Shown: one piece after another, positions 34,575 to 42,826 of the stretch
Layout: every line of letters begins with the position of its first letter
How positions within the stretch are numbered: the stretch's first letter is position 1
Source: Nitrosopumilus ureiphilus
GTDB lineage: Archaea > Thermoproteota > Nitrososphaeria > Nitrososphaerales > Nitrosopumilaceae
Direction of reading: 5' to 3'
Length of the DNA stretch: 64,000 bases
Assembly (NCBI RefSeq): GCF_013407185.1
Contig: NZ_CP026995.1
Span: 186,001-250,000, forward strand
The notes under the pieces: generated by a model
What the model was told of the DNA's origin: nothing
The model's input: the letters and a program-made list of their open reading frames with translations, nothing else
Databases searched by the model: none
Translations under genes and position numbers: made by a program

Positions 34575-35990
34575 ATGACTAGACTAGTAGTTGCCAAATT
34601 TGGAGGAAGTGCAATAGGTCCTGATGGTACGTTAATCCCAAAAATTATTCAGCGTATCAATAATTTAAAAAAAGATTCCAAGGTTATTGCAGTTTTTTCA
34701 GCGCCTCTTACTATACATAATGGAAAAAAACGTTCACTAACTGATGTAATTTTAGAGCAAGGAAAAAATGCAGAAGATGGAAAAAGTCCGTCTCTAGACA
34801 TTGTAAAATCTACTTATCAGAAAATTCTTGAAATGGTAAATTCTGCAAACAAGGAAGATTGCAAAAATACCATTAATTCTAATCTAGAACAGGCCCAAAA
34901 AGCCCTTGATGAAGCATTTAGTGCAAAAGAATTCGTTGATGAAGTTCGCTCAAAGGCTTTGGCATTCTCTGGCGAAATTCTAATGTCTCACGTGATGAAC
35001 TATATTCTAAAAAGTAATGGCATAAAATCTGATTCTGTGGATTTTGATGGTTGGCCAATAATTACAGATAATAACATAGAGTCTACTAATTTTCTCGCAT
35101 CTAAATCCAGGGAAAATATGGATAAAATTACACAATTAGTAGATCAAAATGAAGTAGTTACTATGGGGGGATTTATTGGGAAAACCATTGATAATGTTAC
35201 AACTACATATGAGCGTGGGGGATCAGATAGGACGGCAGCAGATCTTGGAATATTATTTCACAAAAAATATGAAACAAGTATAGATTTTGAAAAAGACAGT
35301 GCAGTAGTTTCCGCAGATCCAAAAATTGTAGAATCTGATCTAAGAGAAGTTTTCCAATTGTCATATAATGAAGCAAGACTAGCAGGAATGTTTGGAATGA
35401 AAATTTTAGATCCTATTGCAATAAAAGAAATTGTAGAAAATGGCGTAGACCTATCAATAATTATTACAAATATGAATAATCCTGAAAAAATTACTACTAT
35501 AAAGAGAGCATTAGATGAGCAAAAAGGACATCCAATCAAAATTGTCACAGGAAAAGAAAATTGTGCAATCTTTAGAATTGAAACTAGCTCTATTCAAAAA
35601 TTATTAACATCATTAGAGAAAGACAAACGTTACAGTGAGTTTGTAATTTTATCACCATTCACAAAAGATGGAATTGAGTTCTCTAGAATTTTATTTTTGG
35701 ATGGAGATTATGTTAAGAGAAATGAAAAATATTTGTTAGGATTTGATTCTCTTGCAACAATAACATACAACAGAGGTGTAATTACACTAATAGGAGATGA
35801 GATGTGGCGAGTTCAACAAGTTGCATCAAGGACAAGTGCAAAAATTGGTGATGCTGGATTAAATATATTGAATATGGATGCACAAGAAGAGACTTCTCGA
35901 ATTATTATTGTTATAGAAGATGCAGATGACAACATAAAAAATGCTATCAAAGCAATTCATCAAGAGATTTCTAAGATTAATTTTATTTAG
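34575..35990 (+). CDS. lysC: Aspartate kinase
   Basis: It phosphorylates aspartate, the first step to threonine, methionine and lysine. The N-terminal kinase domain has KFGGSAIG and the substrate loop TYERGGSDRTAADLG. Two ACT domains fill about residues 310-471, with DAGLNILNMDAQ in the second, suggesting amino-acid feedback. The length of 471 residues is normal. The start ATG 34575 follows a short AT-rich leader. Confidence 0.95.
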   Translation: MTRLVVAKFGGSAIGPDGTLIPKIIQRINNLKKDSKVIAVFSAPLTIHNGKKRSLTDVILEQGKNAEDGKSPSLDIVKSTYQKILEMVNSANKEDCKNTINSNLEQAQKALDEAFSAKEFVDEVRSKALAFSGEILMSHVMNYILKSNGIKSDSVDFDGWPIITDNNIESTNFLASKSRENMDKITQLVDQNEVVTMGGFIGKTIDNVTTTYERGGSDRTAADLGILFHKKYETSIDFEKDSAVVSADPKIVESDLREVFQLSYNEARLAGMFGMKILDPIAIKEIVENGVDLSIIITNMNNPEKITTIKRALDEQKGHPIKIVTGKENCAIFRIETSSIQKLLTSLEKDKRYSEFVILSPFTKDGIEFSRILFLDGDYVKRNEKYLLGFDSLATITYNRGVITLIGDEMWRVQQVASRTSAKIGDAGLNILNMDAQEETSRIIIVIEDADDNIKNAIKAIHQEISKINFI

Positions 35991-36092
35991 CCAAAGTGTG
36001 GCGTACGGGTTTTTACACCTGTAAGCGCCATCGAGGGTTTGTTCTTGGACCATTATCTAGATTCAGTCCGGGCGTTACCCTAAACACGCGAT
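35990..36092 (-). ncRNA. Structured RNA candidate with its own TATA box
   Basis: Two nested hairpins lie between aspartate kinase and the next gene. One is TGGCG/CGCCA with inner TACGGG/CCTGTA (35999-36030). The other is AGGGT/ACCCT with inner GGAC/GTCC (36034-36081). A short GTGT/ACAC stem could close both into a three-way junction. TATATA at 36114-36119 places a minus-strand start near 36090. The layout and the run AACGCCCGGACT recall 5S rRNA, but a proper helix I and loop C are missing. Confidence 0.42.
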
Positions 36093-36140
36093 ACTATGTG
36101 TTACAATTTCTAGTATATAGAGCTGATCTATATAGATAAT

Positions 36141-36362
36141 CTACATACGCTCAGATGCGTACCATAATACAATTCCTACTCCCAAAATGGCATACCACTT
36201 TAGATTTTTTTTATTCATGAAAATATTTGTTGAGCCTAAATCTTCATCTTTGTATGTAGTTAAACGAATTTTTCGCATCTCAAAAGCTTGACCCACTAAT
36301 CCTACTACTAGAAGAATAATTGATACAAAACCCAGAGCCCACTCCATAGTATAATTAATCAT
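36141..36362 (-). CDS. Small two-helix membrane protein
   Basis: The 73-residue product has membrane helices at about 8-25 and 53-69, joined by a charged loop with K-I-R-L-T-T-Y-K-D-E-D. ATG 36347 is an alternative start. No family is recognised. It diverges from the aminotransferase gene. Confidence 0.55.
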   Translation of the reverse strand: MINYTMEWALGFVSIILLVVGLVGQAFEMRKIRLTTYKDEDLGSTNIFMNKKNLKWYAILGVGIVLWYASERM

Positions 36363-36447
36363 TTATCCGATATTTACTTTCCAAATTGGATAGAAATACG
36401 AAAAAAAGATATAATTCTTTAAATTAGCAGTGTTTTTTTCGACTCCT

Positions 36448-37362
36448 ATGAAAGAGGTTGGTAAAATATGGATGAATGGAAAATTAGTACCATTCAAAGA
36501 TGCCAAAGTTCATGTACTGACTCATGCATTACACTATTCAACATCCATCTTTGAGGGGATTCGATGTTATGATACCCCTGATGGTTCAGCAATATTTCGA
36601 TTACCAGAACATATTGACAGATTCTTCAAATCTGCAAAATTGTATTCAATGAAAATGCAATTTACAAAAAAAGAAATTTCAGATGCAATAATCAAAACTG
36701 TCAAAGCTAGCGGACTCAAAGAATCATACATTAGACCACTTGCATATTATGGATATGGAACAATGGGATTAACTCCTACTGAGAATAAGGTAGATGTCTC
36801 TATTGCATGCTGGGAGTGGAAGATGGGTGAATCAAAAGCAGGTAAATTCTCTGGCGCAAAATGTAAAATGTCAAGCTGGATGAAAATTGATTCAAGATCT
36901 CAACCTATGCAAGCAAAAGCTGCATCAAACTATGCAAATGCTGCACTTGCAAGAATGGAAGCATTAGATAATGGCTATGATGAAGCTATCATGCTAAATT
37001 CACATGGCAAAGTTGCAGAAGGAAGTGCTGAAAACATATTTGTTGTAAAAGATGATATTATTCAAACACCCCCACTTTCAGCAGGTGGATTAGAAGGAAT
37101 TACAAGAGATAGTATTATACAAATTATTGAAGAGAATAGTGGGTTTGTAATTGAGAGAGATCTTGAAAGAGATGATCTTTACACAGCTGATGAAATTTTT
37201 ATGACTGGTACTGCAGCTGAAGTAAAATCAGTGACTCAGATAGATCAAGTAAAAATAGGAAATGGAAAGATGGGTAACATCACAAAAGCACTTCAAAAGT
37301 CATTTTCTGATGTGGTAATGGGAAAAGATGAGAGATTCTTGCCCTGGTTAACATTTATCTAA
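36448..37362 (+). CDS. ilvE: Branched-chain amino acid aminotransferase (class IV PLP)
   Basis: It makes leucine, isoleucine and valine from their 2-oxo acids. Motifs are the N-terminal GKIWMNGKLVPF, ALHYSTSIFEGIR, the PLP Lys in QAKAASNYANA, EGSAENIFVV and FMTGTAAEV. ATG 36448 gives 304 residues, the normal size; an in-frame GTG at 36430 is less likely. A TATA-like GATATAATTC lies about 38 bp upstream. Confidence 0.93.
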   Translation: MKEVGKIWMNGKLVPFKDAKVHVLTHALHYSTSIFEGIRCYDTPDGSAIFRLPEHIDRFFKSAKLYSMKMQFTKKEISDAIIKTVKASGLKESYIRPLAYYGYGTMGLTPTENKVDVSIACWEWKMGESKAGKFSGAKCKMSSWMKIDSRSQPMQAKAASNYANAALARMEALDNGYDEAIMLNSHGKVAEGSAENIFVVKDDIIQTPPLSAGGLEGITRDSIIQIIEENSGFVIERDLERDDLYTADEIFMTGTAAEVKSVTQIDQVKIGNGKMGNITKALQKSFSDVVMGKDERFLPWLTFI

Positions 37363-37403
37363 TTTTCCACGAAGTTTTTTAGCAGCAAAATTGATTAAAA
37401 GTC

Positions 37404-37565
37404 ATGGATTCCTGTACTTCTGGTGAAACTCATGAAATCTGTTGGTTTTGCAGAAAGGGGCGTCACGAAGACTGCATGAAAGAAATCCCAACACAAGGTA
37501 AATCCGATGGTCCTCATGATTGCACTTTTGATACGCAACTTATTCCATGCAAATGTCCGCACTAA
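37404..37565 (+). CDS. 53-residue Cys/His-rich microprotein
   Basis: The ORF begins M-D-S-C-T-S-G-E-T-H-E-I-C-W-F-C-R-K-G-R-H-E-D-C and ends P-C-K-C-P-H before TAA. Eight Cys and several His suggest two zinc or iron-sulphur sites. It lies between ilvE and a methyltransferase on the same strand. Similar small proteins are frequent in thaumarchaea; the function is unknown. Confidence 0.6.
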   Translation: MDSCTSGETHEICWFCRKGRHEDCMKEIPTQGKSDGPHDCTFDTQLIPCKCPH

Positions 37566-37603
37566 ATAATTAGTATCAAATACCGCTTTGTTTGAATAAT
37601 TTT

Positions 37604-38158
37604 ATGAGTTACAACAAGGAATTTTGGGACAAATATGCTGATGAAAATGAAGCAAGATATAATGAAGAATTTGCAAGATATGCCCGAAATTTGGCTACTT
37701 CCTTGCATTGCACAAGCGTTCTAGAGATAGGATGCGGTACTGGAATCGACTTGAGACTATTTCCAGATACTTTTCAAATTCATGGAGTTGATCTCAATGA
37801 TAGTGCATTGGAGATTGCAAAAGGAAAGATACCATTTGCAAATTTTAAGAAAGCAAGTATTGCGGATTTGCCATTTGAGGATTCTTCAATTGACTTTGTT
37901 TTCACACATCAATTATTGAATTATTTAGATGATGATACATTGGATAAAGGAATTGCAGAAATGTATAGGGTTGCTGGAAAATATATTATGAATTGTGAAA
38001 AATTTGAAGAAACAGAAAAACAGATAGATGAACATCATAAATTTCGAAATGTCTACAAAAGATGGTTAAACTACAATGTACGAATTGTAAGCAATGTGGA
38101 TATGCATGAAGACATAGAACCTGACAAATCTAGATTTACACTATTAAAGAAATTATAA
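37604..38158 (+). CDS. Class I SAM-dependent methyltransferase
   Basis: The SAM-binding motif VLEIGCGTGIDLRLF, the acidic end of strand 2 (IHGVDLND) and motif LPFEDSSIDFVFTHQ are in order. From ATG 37604 it has 184 residues. An upstream TTG (37592) is the alternative. The substrate is unknown. It lies tail to tail with the histidine kinase gene. Confidence 0.85.
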   Translation: MSYNKEFWDKYADENEARYNEEFARYARNLATSLHCTSVLEIGCGTGIDLRLFPDTFQIHGVDLNDSALEIAKGKIPFANFKKASIADLPFEDSSIDFVFTHQLLNYLDDDTLDKGIAEMYRVAGKYIMNCEKFEETEKQIDEHHKFRNVYKRWLNYNVRIVSNVDMHEDIEPDKSRFTLLKKL

Positions 38159-38185
38159 ACTATTTTTAATATTGGAAACTTTTTC

Positions 38186-39952
38186 TTATGATCTCTTTGG
38201 AATCATTACGGTAAATGTTGTAGGATTATTTTTCACAGAAATTTCACCTAGATGTTGTTCTACAATATTTTTACAACTAGCTAATCCCAAACCTATTCCT
38301 TTTTGTTTAGTTGTAAATAGAGGTTCAAATACTTTATCAAGATTTTTCTCAGAAATACCTTGTCCAGAATCAATGAATTCTAAAATTATAAAATTGTCTT
38401 TTTCATATGTTCTTATCTCAAGTTCCCCCCCATCAGGCATTTCTTGAATTGCATTTACAATAAGATTAATGATAACAGCTTCTAATTTGATTGGATCACA
38501 TTTGATTTGCAAATTATTTTTAGTATATTTTACCTCAATGTCTTTTGGAATCTTAATTTTTTCTAAAGAATTTTCAATTAGTTCTGATAGGGAGATGGAA
38601 GTTAATTTTATTGGAGAATTTCTAACATAACCTAAGACATCATCTACCTGGTGAGATATCCTGTCAATACTTTTGTTGATCAAATCTAATCGTTCTAATA
38701 TTTTGATATCTGAAATTTTTGTATCTGCAGGACTTTGACTAATCAAATCTACAGACATTTTCATAACTGATAATGGGTTTCTCAAATCATGTGCTAGACG
38801 CCCAGATAACTCCCCTATTGCAGATAGACGCTCAGCTTTTAGTAACTCATGGGTTTTTTTCTCTACAATATATTCGAGATTGTTTTTTTGTCTTGTAAGT
38901 TCATCAGTCCTAATTTTGACTAATCGTGAAAGATTCTTGTTAATAGTCAAAACAATAATTACAAAAACTCCTAGCATGGTAGCAACTCCAATCATTAAGT
39001 TTTGAGCAGAAATTTGCTCATCTGTTTGAATCAAAACTGCATGAACTAGTGATATGAGACTAACCATACATACAATAGCTAATGTTAATGGAATTCCAAA
39101 CTGTTTGATGGTTTCAAATTGTATGCTTTCCGAGAAAAACATCGCTTGTTTTTCAGATCCTGGTAAATTTGCAATCTTCAAACGAATGTGAAGTGCAAAA
39201 ATTAACAAGATGAAGCTATACACATACATCAAATCCACTGGATGTCCGTCATAGTAGGAACCATCAAGCTCAGCAAAAAGGAAGAATGTATCTGAAATAC
39301 TGTAAGCTATTAATCCGAACAAGAGAAGCATCCATGAAAAGTTTGCACCTTTTTTGGTAAGAAATAAAATGCCAATAATTGCTGGAACTAGTTTGATTGA
39401 TGCCAATATTGGATATGTCAGTGCAATTGATACTGCAAACGCATCCTTCCCTGATATGTCATCATATGCTGCTAAAACAGATGGAATCAAAAAAGAGAAT
39501 GACAAAGCAATTGCAAACAACCAACCATTTCTAGTAATTATTTTAATTATGGGCTTTATTGAAATAAATAAAAATGCAGTCATAAATGGATATGCTGCAA
39601 TATAAAAGATGTCAGCTTCTGATGGAAATGGTTCACCTTCCCAAATATGATCATAAGCTTGCCAAATTTGCTCAGCTATAAACCATGATAAAGCAGCTAA
39701 AGCGAAGAAAAGAAATGCTTTTGCTTGAAAATGTTTTTGCTTGAATAATTTTATTGCGAGAATGGCAGAATATACAGTAAGTAATCCTGGAAGAATTGCG
39801 TATGTTGGAATTGATATCCATCTAAACTGATCGTCATCAAGAAATGATCGCAATTGATAGATGATACTAATTGATACTAAAATTACAATTAAAACAATTA
39901 GAATTTGCTTATAATTTATGGATGATTTTGGTAAAAAAGTACTGTTGCTCAA
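38186..39952 (-). CDS. Histidine kinase with eight-helix membrane sensor
   Basis: Residues 1-270 contain about eight membrane helices homologous to the orphan sensor at 24455. A second membrane pair follows (about 290-345), then a coiled linker and a kinase core: H-box SGRLAHDLRNPLSVM, N-box VNAIQEM and G-box GIGLGLASC. It diverges from the single-domain receiver at 40116, its likely partner. The core is closely related to the kinase at 25743. Confidence 0.9.
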   Translation of the reverse strand: MSNSTFLPKSSINYKQILIVLIVILVSISIIYQLRSFLDDDQFRWISIPTYAILPGLLTVYSAILAIKLFKQKHFQAKAFLFFALAALSWFIAEQIWQAYDHIWEGEPFPSEADIFYIAAYPFMTAFLFISIKPIIKIITRNGWLFAIALSFSFLIPSVLAAYDDISGKDAFAVSIALTYPILASIKLVPAIIGILFLTKKGANFSWMLLLFGLIAYSISDTFFLFAELDGSYYDGHPVDLMYVYSFILLIFALHIRLKIANLPGSEKQAMFFSESIQFETIKQFGIPLTLAIVCMVSLISLVHAVLIQTDEQISAQNLMIGVATMLGVFVIIVLTINKNLSRLVKIRTDELTRQKNNLEYIVEKKTHELLKAERLSAIGELSGRLAHDLRNPLSVMKMSVDLISQSPADTKISDIKILERLDLINKSIDRISHQVDDVLGYVRNSPIKLTSISLSELIENSLEKIKIPKDIEVKYTKNNLQIKCDPIKLEAVIINLIVNAIQEMPDGGELEIRTYEKDNFIILEFIDSGQGISEKNLDKVFEPLFTTKQKGIGLGLASCKNIVEQHLGEISVKNNPTTFTVMIPKRS

Positions 39953-40115
39953 AGATTAAGCCTCTTAAAATAACATATTTTGTGAATGTATAAAGATGTA
40001 TTTTTCATAAAACGCTAATTTCTAGGCTCAATATTTTTTGAAAAAAGACATTTTTGTGTGTAATCATTATAACAAACAAGTCTTTAATAGTAAAATATGA
40101 GTATGTGACTTTAGC

Positions 40116-40493
40116 ATGAACAGTATTATTCTATTAGTAGAAGATGATACAGATTTAATTTCAATCTATAAAGAAATTCTAGAATTATATGGATATGAAC
40201 TTCAAACTGCAGTTAATGGAGAAGAGGCAGTTGAAAAATTCAAACAAGTTAACCCATCTTTAGTTATAATGGATGGAGATATGCCAGTACTTGATGGGTA
40301 TGAAGCCTTTAAGCAAATCAAAGAGATTGATAAAAATGCTAAAGTAGTCATTGTAACTGGCTATTCTCAACTTGAACCAAAAAATCAAGAAGCGGTAAAA
40401 GAAGGGTTAATCAAAGTAATTTCAAAACCATTAGGAGTAGATGAATTAATCTCTCTTGCACAACAATACACCAAAGCTGAAATTAAAACATAA
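40116..40493 (+). CDS. Single-domain response regulator (CheY-like)
   Basis: This 125-residue receiver has no output domain. Acidic pocket ILLVEDDTD, phospho-acceptor Asp in VIMDGDMPV, Thr in VIVTGYS and Lys in VISKPLG are all present. It is divergent from the histidine kinase at 38186 with 163 bp between the starts, so it is probably its phosphorylation target. Output must go through protein contact. Confidence 0.9.
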   Translation: MNSIILLVEDDTDLISIYKEILELYGYELQTAVNGEEAVEKFKQVNPSLVIMDGDMPVLDGYEAFKQIKEIDKNAKVVIVTGYSQLEPKNQEAVKEGLIKVISKPLGVDELISLAQQYTKAEIKT

Positions 40494-40510
40494 TTTTTTC
40501 AAAATTAAAA

Positions 40511-40615
40511 CAACGAGAAATACTTGGAAAACATACGAATCTAGGAACGATTGGTATAACATGAATTGTTTTCCAAACCTATTATTCTACTACGCAGAAT
40601 AATGGCTTCTCGTTG
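40511..40615 (-). ncRNA. Multi-stem structured RNA with TATA box
   Basis: Four nested stems fill 105 nt: P1 CAACGAGAA/TTCTCGTTG, P2 TTGGAAAAC/GTTTTCCAA, P2a ATACGAATC/GATTGGTAT with one mismatch and a 7-nt loop, and P3 ATTATTCT/AGAATAAT with a 7-nt loop. P1 closes a three-way junction. TAATATTTAA at 40633-40642 puts a minus-strand start at about 40,615, exactly at P1, and a T-rich tract follows its 3' end. No coding ORF overlaps. The family is unknown to me. Confidence 0.6.
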
Positions 40616-40679
40616 TAGTTACTATGTCAAAATAATATTTAACTTTGATCTGGATTTTTACCTGTGCTGACAAACAGAA

Positions 40680-40778
40680 CTATTTTCTAAAAAGCATCCA
40701 AATTCTAGAACCAACAAAAATTCCAACAGCTGCTATGATTAGTACTACCATCACTGTTTGTCCTGTATTTTCTTCCAT
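40680..40778 (-). CDS. 32-residue single-helix membrane microprotein
   Basis: The ORF reads MEENTGQTVMVVLIIAAVGI and on through F-V-G-S-R-I-W-M-L-F-R-K, one membrane helix with an acidic start and basic end. Its start faces the acetyltransferase start at 40836, 57 bp away. The gene could be a small membrane peptide or part of a larger complex. Confidence 0.5.
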   Translation of the reverse strand: MEENTGQTVMVVLIIAAVGIFVGSRIWMLFRK

Positions 40779-40835
40779 GTTCCTCTGAGTAATTTGTATC
40801 AAGCAGTTCTTAAAGTATAATGAAATAATCTATAC

Positions 40836-41288
40836 ATGGAAAACATGGATATCCGAGAGGCTTCAGGCAAAGATATTCCCATTATTCTTGGATTACTTTA
40901 TGAACTTGGACGTCCAAAACCACAAAAAGATTCTGACATTGAATCCTTTAGAAAACTAATAAAAAAATACATTACTGATTCTGATAAAAAAATCATTCTT
41001 GCACAACTTGATGATACTGAAATAATTGCAATGGTAAGCATAATTTTTCTGCCAAGACTTAATCAAAATTCTTTGGAGTTGTACATTCCAGAATTAATTG
41101 TTCGTGATAAATTCCAGAATCAGGGAGTGGGAAAAAAACTAATCAATTCTTGTATATCTATTGGAAAAGAGAAAAAATGTCATAGAATTAGGCTTGAATC
41201 TGGTAATCAACGAAAGGAATCCCACAAATTCTATAAGAAATTAGGATTTGAGCAATCTGGTCTTTCCTTTACAAAGAATTTGAATTAA
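40836..41288 (+). CDS. GNAT family acetyltransferase
   Basis: The 150-residue protein has the N-terminal IREASGKDIPIILGLLYELG, the CoA-binding motif A VRDKFQNQGVGKKLI and the motif B-like end SHKFYKKLGFEQSG. It would transfer acetyl from acetyl-CoA to an amine or protein N-terminus; the substrate is unknown. ATG 40845 is an alternative start. Confidence 0.85.
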   Translation: MENMDIREASGKDIPIILGLLYELGRPKPQKDSDIESFRKLIKKYITDSDKKIILAQLDDTEIIAMVSIIFLPRLNQNSLELYIPELIVRDKFQNQGVGKKLINSCISIGKEKKCHRIRLESGNQRKESHKFYKKLGFEQSGLSFTKNLN

Positions 41289-41319
41289 AATTATTGGATT
41301 TTCACATAATTGAATATTG

Positions 41320-42153
41320 TCAAACAAATTTTATCGCTCCATATCCTACAACGGAATCTGTATCTCCAGATACATCTCCACTAGTTGCATAACTGAGAAG
41401 TACCCCTTTAGTTGCACCTAAATTCTTGCATGCAATCATTGTAGCTGCAATTGCGCCAAATCCACACGCTGTTATTTTTCTCTCTCGTAATACCTGATAA
41501 AATCGTTTGACATCCATATCCAAAATGGATTCAATCAATGCTTTGTCTTGAAGATGGGCAAAAGAATTTTCTTCATAATGTGTAAAATCTGATGAGGCAA
41601 CAATAATAGCATTTTTCTTTTTTGCAATTTCAGATACTGCATTTCCTACATCTCTTGCAGTTTCCAAATCTTGTGCAAGTAAGATAATTGGAAGTATCTT
41701 AAATTCATTTGAAAGCAATGATTGCAACATTGGAATTTGTACTTCTAAACTGTGATCTTGTGAATGCGAATAATTATCAATTTCAACAATGTTGGATTTT
41801 TCTGCAATCTCTTGAGCAGAATCTGAATCTACCTCAACTAACCCTAATGGTGTCTTCCATTTTGCATCAATCATAGTTGCAGCATTTTTTCCAACTCCGA
41901 AATGATTTGGTCCTATAATGATGGCAAGTTCCGGATTTTGCGATGATATAGCATTGTAAGAATGACATGCAGTAGGTCCAGAGTATATGTATCCTGCATG
42001 TGGACACACAACTCCAAAGATCTTCTCATTTGACTCTGCAATTTGTTTTCCTGGACCGTATTTGTGATCAAAACAATACTTTATCATATTTTCCAATTCT
42101 TCTTTTCTACCTGGGTAAAATTGACCTGCTACAACTGGTTCTCGTATCATCAT
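41320..42153 (-). CDS. MEMO1 family protein
   Basis: The 277-residue protein shows FYPGRKEELENMI, PHAGYIYSGPTACHSY, GPNHFG and SSDFTHYE, all conserved MEMO positions that hold the metal-ligand His and Cys residues. Together with the AMMECR1 gene 18 bp upstream and the radical SAM gene at 42827 it forms the AmmeMemoRadiSam set. MEMO homologues bind iron or copper and resemble extradiol dioxygenases. The reaction of the set is unsettled. Confidence 0.9.
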   Translation of the reverse strand: MMIREPVVAGQFYPGRKEELENMIKYCFDHKYGPGKQIAESNEKIFGVVCPHAGYIYSGPTACHSYNAISSQNPELAIIIGPNHFGVGKNAATMIDAKWKTPLGLVEVDSDSAQEIAEKSNIVEIDNYSHSQDHSLEVQIPMLQSLLSNEFKILPIILLAQDLETARDVGNAVSEIAKKKNAIIVASSDFTHYEENSFAHLQDKALIESILDMDVKRFYQVLRERKITACGFGAIAATMIACKNLGATKGVLLSYATSGDVSGDTDSVVGYGAIKFV

Positions 42154-42171
42154 TTACTATTCTACATTATT

Positions 42172-42792
42172 TTATAAAAAATCATTAGATGATTCTCGGA
42201 CTATTTTTCCATTTGGTGACTCTTCTTTGAATATAACCCCCTCAAATCTGGATACTTTGGTTGCTTTGTCTTTCCAAGCATCTTTACCAAGTCCAGCTTT
42301 TTCACACGTAAATTCCAGAAATTCTTTGACATTCCATCCGTATTCTGTTGGAACTTGTGGTAAAAGCAAACCTGATGTGTAAGCATTTTCTACAATTAAC
42401 CCGTCCCTGCCAACTTTAATCATCGATAGATACTCATTTGGATTATCGACATTGATTTCAATGGGTGGAGTAAGCACTGTTACCTCAAAAACAATCTGAT
42501 CTAATTCATCAACATCTACTGGTGTAAATCGAGGATCCTGTGTCGCAGCAGAAATTGCAGCATCAACTAGCCCATCAGCCAATTTTTTGACTGGAATTGG
42601 ATATCCGATACATCCTCTCAATGAATTTCTTTTGTTAATTGTAACAAAAACTCCTGATTCAAAATTAAATTTTGAATTAAACTCCAAGTCATTGATCTTT
42701 GAATTATTTTTAAGATATTCTGTAACTGCTTTTCTTGCCATCTTGACTAATTCTTTTCCATCATCATTAGAAATTTGACTGATTTTCTTCAT
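42172..42792 (-). CDS. AMMECR1 domain protein
   Basis: From ATG 42792 the protein has 206 residues, normal for the family. The hallmark LRGCIGYP lies near residue 55, followed by A-A-I-S-A-A-T-Q-D-P-R-F. The longer frame to 42969 is the shadow of the divergent radical SAM gene. It lies 18 bp before MEMO1 on the same strand and diverges from the radical SAM gene by 34 bp. Confidence 0.9.
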   Translation of the reverse strand: MKKISQISNDDGKELVKMARKAVTEYLKNNSKINDLEFNSKFNFESGVFVTINKRNSLRGCIGYPIPVKKLADGLVDAAISAATQDPRFTPVDVDELDQIVFEVTVLTPPIEINVDNPNEYLSMIKVGRDGLIVENAYTSGLLLPQVPTEYGWNVKEFLEFTCEKAGLGKDAWKDKATKVSRFEGVIFKEESPNGKIVRESSNDFL

Positions 42793-42826
42793 ACTTGTTA
42801 AATATGTAAAAACACAATAAAAAACA

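Noticed and set aside
35990-36092. Calling this region the 5S rRNA gene
   Set aside because: The general layout and one run of bases fit, but helix I cannot be formed and the conserved loop C sequence is missing.
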